Below are positions 31,196 to 34,905 of a stretch of 34,905 nt of DNA, in pieces. The stretch's first letter is position 1, and each line of letters opens with the position of its first letter. A program made the translations under genes and the position numbers. Origin of the DNA: Desulfurobacterium pacificum (GTDB lineage: Bacteria; Aquificota; Aquificia; Desulfurobacteriales; Desulfurobacteriaceae); NCBI RefSeq assembly GCF_900182835.1, contig NZ_FXUB01000005.1, forward strand, positions 1 to 34,905, written 5' to 3'. The notes under the pieces are model-generated. The model ran no database searches. It saw nothing but the letters and a program-made list of their open reading frames with translations, and was not told where the DNA came from.

Positions 31196-32137
31196 GAAGA
31201 ATCTGTTACACATCTCTTTCAGTCTCTTCTCTGCGCCTTCCATAATATCTTTGATTATCTCTTCGGCAGTTTCTTCTTTGTTAACGTAGCCAACAACCTG
31301 ACCTGCCATTACGGAACCCCACTCAACGTCGCCCTGTTCAGCAGCAAGCCTTAACCTGCCTCTTCCAAGTTCTTCAAGTTCTTCTTTCGGTGCACCGGAA
31401 AACTCAAGTTCTGCAAATTTTTTAGTAAGTTTATTTTCAAGAAGTCTTACAGGATGACCTGTGGTAATTCCTGTAACCGTAACCTGATTAAAACGCGCTT
31501 TAAGTATCTTTTCTTTATATTTTGGATGGATGTTGCACTCTTTTGCAGCTAAAAACCTCGTTCCTACCTGAATACCTTCAGCTCCTAAAGCGAAAGCTGC
31601 CGCTGCCTGCTCACCTAAAGCTATACCTCCGGCAGCAATCACGGGAATATTTACTGCTCTTACTATCGCAGGTATAAGAACCATAGTAGTTAGCTTTCCT
31701 ATGTGACCTCCAGCTTCCATTCCTTCGGCTATTACAGCGTCAACACCTATCCTTTCCATCCTTTTAGCCAAGGCATCGCTGGCAACAACGGGAATCACCT
31801 TTATTCCCTTCTCTTTGAAGGCTGGAATATACTTACCCGGATTTCCCGCTCCTGTGGTTACAACTGGAACTTCTTCTTCAAGACAGACGTTTATTATCTC
31901 TTCTGCGTTTGGCATCATAAGCATTATGTTAACGCCGAAAGGCTTATCGGTAAGTTCCTTACACTTTCTAATCTCTTCCCTTAACTCGTCGGCGCTCCTG
32001 TTCCCGCCGGCAATAATTCCAAGACCGCCAGCGTTTGACACTGCTGCTGCCAATTCTGCATCGGCTATCCAAGCCATTCCCCCCTGTAGTATGGGATACT
32101 CAATCCCTAAAATCTCACAAACCCTCGTTTTAAGCAT
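31187..32137 (-). CDS. fabK: Enoyl-ACP reductase II (FabK), FMN-dependent, 316 aa
   Basis: Reduces the enoyl-ACP double bond in each round of fatty-acid elongation, replacing FabI. TIM-barrel of the nitronate monooxygenase/FabK superfamily: [21 protein letters not shown] at the start, [31 protein letters not shown] with the catalytic/FMN-contacting His, [10 protein letters not shown] and [10 protein letters not shown] for phosphate binding. GGAGGAG precedes ATG. The fab operon context makes FabK much more likely than nitronate monooxygenase. A FabK organism would be expected to be less sensitive to FabI inhibitors. Confidence 0.9.
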   Translation of the reverse strand: MLKTRVCEILGIEYPILQGGMAWIADAELAAAVSNAGGLGIIAGGNRSADELREEIRKCKELTDKPFGVNIMLMMPNAEEIINVCLEEEVPVVTTGAGNPGKYIPAFKEKGIKVIPVVASDALAKRMERIGVDAVIAEGMEAGGHIGKLTTMVLIPAIVRAVNIPVIAAGGIALGEQAAAAFALGAEGIQVGTRFLAAKECNIHPKYKEKILKARFNQVTVTGITTGHPVRLLENKLTKKFAELEFSGAPKEELEELGRGRLRLAAEQGDVEWGSVMAGQVVGYVNKEETAEEIIKDIMEGAEKRLKEMCNRFFGE

Positions 32138-32167
32138 CTCTCTCCTCCAATTTCAGCAGTAGGTCAA

Positions 32168-33106
32168 TTATAACCTTATAAGGCAAGAACCCCAGGTAAA
32201 TCCTCCTCCGAAAGCAACAAAAAGAATTAGGTCTCCTTTCTTAGCAGCACCGCTCTTCACCGCTTCATCTAACGCTATGGGAATGGAAGCTGCACTTGTA
32301 TTGCCATATTTATCAAGGTTAACGAAAACTTTACTTTTATCTATTCCAAGCCTTTCGGCAACGGCGTTTATTATCCTTACGTTAGCCTGATGAGGAATAA
32401 GAAGAGAAATCTCTTCAGGTGAAACGCCGGTTTTTTCAAGAACTCTTTTAGCTGAGTCAACCATGGTTCTAACAGCTACTTTGAAAACCTCGTTTCCTTT
32501 CATTTTGAGGTGGTAGGGGGGATTTTCGTTACTTCCTACAGAGTTAACGTAGAGTAAATCGCCGTAGCTTCCGTCAGCTCCGAGGTCAAATCCTAAAATC
32601 CCCTCTTCTTCCGACTTTTCAAGCAAAACCGCACCGGCACCGTCTCCAAACAGAATACAGGTAGTTCTGTCACTCCAGTCAAGAATCTTTGAGAACCTCT
32701 CCGCCCCTACAATCAGCGCCTTTGAAACGCCTTTAGTTCTCATTATTGAATCGGCTACGTAAAGGGCGTAAATGAATCCGGTACAGGCAGCTGAAATGTC
32801 AAAAGCTACAGAATTTTTATTTCCAAGAAGTGCCTGCAACTTACAGGCTGTAGAGGGAAAAAAAGCATCAGGCGTGGCAGTAGCAACAAGAATCAGCTCA
32901 AGCTCTTCAGGGTTTAAGTCAGGAATGTTCAGTGAGGCTTTATATGCTAACTCTGCCGTTGTTTCCTTCTCGCTGATTCTCCTTTCCTTTATGCCCGTCC
33001 TCGTCGTTATCCACTCATCAGAAGTTTCTACCATTTCTTCAAGGTCGTGGTTGGTGAGGATTTTTTCCGGAAGATACGAACCGGTTGAAACTAACCTTAT
33101 TCCCAT
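32168..33106 (-). CDS. fabH: Beta-ketoacyl-ACP synthase III (FabH), 312 aa
   Basis: Starts fatty-acid chains by condensing acyl-CoA with malonyl-ACP. The catalytic triad is visible: C108 in SAACTGF, H239 in PHQAN and N269 in YGNTSAAS. Also SDEWITTRTGIKERRI, GDGAGAVLLE and the C-terminal AFGGGFTWG. The length is normal. It starts 5 bases after plsX; the ribosome site GTAGGG overlaps the plsX stop. Position between plsX and fabK is the common Gram-negative arrangement. Confidence 0.95.
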   Translation of the reverse strand: MGIRLVSTGSYLPEKILTNHDLEEMVETSDEWITTRTGIKERRISEKETTAELAYKASLNIPDLNPEELELILVATATPDAFFPSTACKLQALLGNKNSVAFDISAACTGFIYALYVADSIMRTKGVSKALIVGAERFSKILDWSDRTTCILFGDGAGAVLLEKSEEEGILGFDLGADGSYGDLLYVNSVGSNENPPYHLKMKGNEVFKVAVRTMVDSAKRVLEKTGVSPEEISLLIPHQANVRIINAVAERLGIDKSKVFVNLDKYGNTSAASIPIALDEAVKSGAAKKGDLILFVAFGGGFTWGSCLIRL

Positions 33107-33111
33107 TTTCC

Positions 33112-34110
33112 CTACCCGTATTTCTCTATATTCTTTTCTATGTAGCTGTTAAGGTTACTCTCTGCAAACTGGCAGGCCACCTTTATAGCGTTCTTGATAG
33201 CCTTGGCATTTGAACTACCGTGAGATATTATAACAGGCGCTTTAACTCCAAGTAGCGGCGCTCCACCCCACTCAGCGTAGTCTATCCTCTTTTTAAAGCT
33301 CTTTATCGCAGGTTTCAACGTTATGGCACCTAAGCGGGATATAAAGTGGTTTTCTATCTCCTCTTTCAAAATTTTAGCTAAGATTTTTGCAAGGCTCTCG
33401 CTGAGTTTAAGCGCAACGTTACCAACAAATCCGTCACATACAATTACATCAAAATCGCCAGAATAGATATCCCTTCCTTCAGCGTTACCGACAAAGTTGA
33501 GCCCTTTTTCGGAAGCCTTCTTTAAAAGTTTATAAGCTTCTTTCGTTAACTCGTTTCCTTTGGTTTCTTCCTCGCCGATGTTGAGGAGACCGATGCGGGG
33601 ATTTTCATCACCCAAAACGTACTTAGCGTAAGCCTCACCCATTACAGCAAACTGCAAAAGATGATGAGGTTTACAATCAACGTTAGCACCAACGTCTAAT
33701 AGAAAAGTATGTCCCTTCAAATTAGGTAAGACAGTTGATATTGCAGGTCTTTCTACCCCTTTAAGCCTTCCTAAAGAAAAAACAGAAATAGCCATAACTG
33801 CACCGGTATTCCCGGCACTAACAAAAGCATCTGCCTCTTTGTTTTTAATTAAAGACATACCAACGTGAACGGATGAATTCTTTTTCTTTAAAGCTTTTGA
33901 AGGTTGCTCATCCATAGAAATGGATTCAGGAGCATCAACCACCTTTATTAAATTACCGGAGTACGAATATTTAGAAAGTTCATCCTCAATTAACTCCCTC
34001 TTCCCAGTTAAGATTACCTCTACTCCTAACTCTTTTGCAGCCTGAACTGCTCCCCTTACAGGAACTTGGGGGGCGTTATCACCCCCCATAGCATCCAGAA
34101 CCACCCTCAT
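33112..34110 (-). CDS. plsX: Phosphate acyltransferase PlsX, 332 aa
   Basis: Makes acyl-phosphate from acyl-ACP for PlsY, the first step of phospholipid synthesis. Marks: MRVVLDAMGGDNAP at the N-terminus, SISMDEQPSKALKKKNSS, VSAGNTGA, LDVGAN and NIGEEETKGNELT, DVIVCDGFVGNVALK, and the late GGAPLLGV followed by HGSSNAKA. ATG abuts the rpmF stop with no gap (TAA then ATG). Peripheral membrane enzyme by family knowledge. Confidence 0.95.
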   Translation of the reverse strand: MRVVLDAMGGDNAPQVPVRGAVQAAKELGVEVILTGKRELIEDELSKYSYSGNLIKVVDAPESISMDEQPSKALKKKNSSVHVGMSLIKNKEADAFVSAGNTGAVMAISVFSLGRLKGVERPAISTVLPNLKGHTFLLDVGANVDCKPHHLLQFAVMGEAYAKYVLGDENPRIGLLNIGEEETKGNELTKEAYKLLKKASEKGLNFVGNAEGRDIYSGDFDVIVCDGFVGNVALKLSESLAKILAKILKEEIENHFISRLGAITLKPAIKSFKKRIDYAEWGGAPLLGVKAPVIISHGSSNAKAIKNAIKVACQFAESNLNSYIEKNIEKYG

Positions 34111-34290
34111 TTACTCTTCTACCTCAATTACTGTCTCTCCTTTGTAGTAACCACAGTACTTACAAACTCTGTGAGGAAGTTTTGGTTGAAGGCAGTTTGG
34201 ACACGTAGAGATTGCAGGCATCTTAGCTTTCCAGTGCGTTCTTCTCTTGTCTCTTCTCGTTCTTGAAACTTTTCTCTTTGGAACTGCCAT
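34111..34290 (-). CDS. rpmF: Ribosomal protein L32, 59 aa
   Basis: Small 50S protein. It begins [20 protein letters not shown], the canonical L32 N-terminus, followed by a zinc ribbon C-x2-C ... C-x2-C (CPNC and CKYC). This is the zinc-containing form. The start at 34290 is fixed by the family N-terminus and by AAAGGAG upstream; a longer in-frame reading up to 34464 runs through the yceD gene and is not coding. It lies 1 base after yceD and directly before plsX, a conserved order that ties ribosome and lipid synthesis. Confidence 0.97.
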   Translation of the reverse strand: MAVPKRKVSRTRRDKRRTHWKAKMPAISTCPNCLQPKLPHRVCKYCGYYKGETVIEVEE

Positions 34291-34291
34291 T

Positions 34292-34816
34292 TCACTTCTC
34301 CTTTGATAGTTTATCTTTAAGTGTTTTGAGTTTCTCCCACCTTTTATCAACACCACTCTTAACGTCTTCAGTACTCTTTTCTTTTTCCTCTTCCAAAGCT
34401 GGCAATTGGCAATCCTCGCTACATAAAGGTTTAACCGGTAAATCAAGAATAATCTGTTCCTCAACTACTTCAGCAAGGTCAAGAACGTCAGAGTCGGAGA
34501 ATTTTACATCAAGTTCAGAAGATTTTATCTCTCCGCCCGTAATTTCAGAAGTAGGCAACAACTTATACTCAAAATCTTTATCTATCTTATGCATAAACTT
34601 CTCATTACACCTGCTGCAGGTTAATTCCACTTCACCCTTTATGTTACCCTTGAGGTTATATCCAACAGGTTTCTTAGTAATCTCAATGTGAAGTTTGAAA
34701 GAAGAAGCTTTAGAAACTTCCTCCTCAGGAAGATGCATAATAGAAGCCTGAATTTCAGTATCTACCTTGACAGGTTCTTTAGCAGTAACTTCGTTAAGAT
34801 TAACTTTCCTCTTCAT
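34292..34816 (-). CDS. yceD: DUF177/YceD-family protein, 174 aa
   Basis: Conserved protein upstream of rpmF in most bacteria. In plants and bacteria the family has been linked to 23S rRNA accumulation, so a ribosome-assembly role is likely but not certain. Seen: the beta-rich N-terminal region to about residue 60, then [14 protein letters not shown] with a Cxx[21 protein letters not shown] with a second Cys pair (CSEDC), and a Lys/Glu-rich helical tail. AGGTGAAGAG precedes ATG. First gene of the operon yceD-rpmF-plsX-fabH-fabK. Confidence 0.88.
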   Translation of the reverse strand: MKRKVNLNEVTAKEPVKVDTEIQASIMHLPEEEVSKASSFKLHIEITKKPVGYNLKGNIKGEVELTCSRCNEKFMHKIDKDFEYKLLPTSEITGGEIKSSELDVKFSDSDVLDLAEVVEEQIILDLPVKPLCSEDCQLPALEEEKEKSTEDVKSGVDKRWEKLKTLKDKLSKEK

Positions 34817-34852
34817 CTCTCTTCACCTGTGATAATATTGACGTGAAATTTG

Positions 34853-34870
34853 AAGCATAAAGTTATGCTT
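34853..34870. promoter_or_regulatory. Perfect 18-base palindrome in the leader of the yceD-fab operon
   Basis: AAGCATAAAGTTATGCTT is a full palindrome. It lies 37 bases upstream of the start codon and roughly 15 bases downstream of the predicted transcription start, so it could be a repressor operator or an RNA hairpin (7-bp stem, 4-base loop). No poly-T follows, so it is not a terminator. Confidence 0.5.
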
Positions 34871-34892
34871 TTGAGCGGACTTTGCAAATTAC

Positions 34893-34898
34893 ATTATA
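34893..34898 (-). promoter_or_regulatory. -10 box for the yceD-rpmF-plsX-fabH-fabK operon
   Basis: Perfect TATAAT on the minus strand. A -35 at normal spacing would lie beyond the window's right edge. The transcript would start near 34886, giving a leader of about 70 bases that includes the palindrome at 34853-34870. Confidence 0.45.
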
Positions 34899-34905
34899 CT
34901 TCCTA

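Noticed and set aside
34111-34464. 117-aa version of L32.
   Set aside because: The first 58 residues are the yceD gene read in another frame. The canonical L32 N-terminus starts at 34290.

Overview
The window is compact, protein-coding bacterial DNA: about 36 genes, no gene-free stretch over 300 bases, and no tRNA, rRNA or CRISPR seen. Composition is A/T-leaning by eye. Three things suggest a thermophilic, anaerobic or microaerophilic, Gram-negative chemolithotroph, most likely an Aquificota relative such as Desulfurobacteriaceae: a TtuA-type tRNA thiolase, which makes the thermophile base 2-thioribothymidine; the futalosine-route menaquinone gene mqnA; and Fe-S-rich redox genes beside a two-subunit-type fumarase fragment. 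Heptose kinase and UDP-glucose dehydrogenase point to a polysaccharide-bearing outer membrane. The taxon is an inference from gene content only.

Layout. Bases 1-90 may be the tail of an IS110-like transposase. Bases 73-3807 (minus) hold a nuoE-nuoF-nuoG diaphorase module, divergent from a two-cluster ferredoxin (3948-4313). Then come a fumarase beta subunit (minus), an overlapping pair of exported wall enzymes (Bax-like glucosaminidase and NodB-type deacetylase, 4970-6728), and a long class II aldolase with an upstream DUF4388 protein (8991 to 6730, minus). A small partner protein is divergent at 9071. The operon ileS-radC-hldE kinase-ttuA-mqnA runs from 15671 to 9526 (minus) with every gene overlapping the next. 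metG-ilvB-ilvN-ilvC (15778-20703, plus) starts branched-chain amino acid synthesis. cysE plus a SPOR/TPR membrane protein (minus) diverges from an ArsR-type repressor.

A seven-gene operon from 29440 to 22781 (minus) carries ppx, ugd, a CDP-alcohol phosphotransferase, a stand-alone archaeal-type riboflavin-pathway reductase, two peptide-ABC permeases and mraY. Riboflavin synthase and an aminotransferase (29495-31176, plus) diverge from it. The window ends with the fatty-acid/phospholipid operon yceD-rpmF-plsX-fabH-fabK (34816 to 31187, minus), whose promoter and a perfect 18-base palindrome lie at the right edge.

Most of this is ordinary core metabolism. No clear new multigene system was found. 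The most unusual items are: the NuoG-like protein with an additional ferredoxin cluster; a periplasmic linker with 11 N-X-S/T sequons; an archaeal-style RibD reductase in a bacterium; a CDP-alcohol transferase lacking its signature Arg; a four-Cys tail on MqnA; and a divergent DUF4388 / small-protein pair that seems to share a C-terminal domain.
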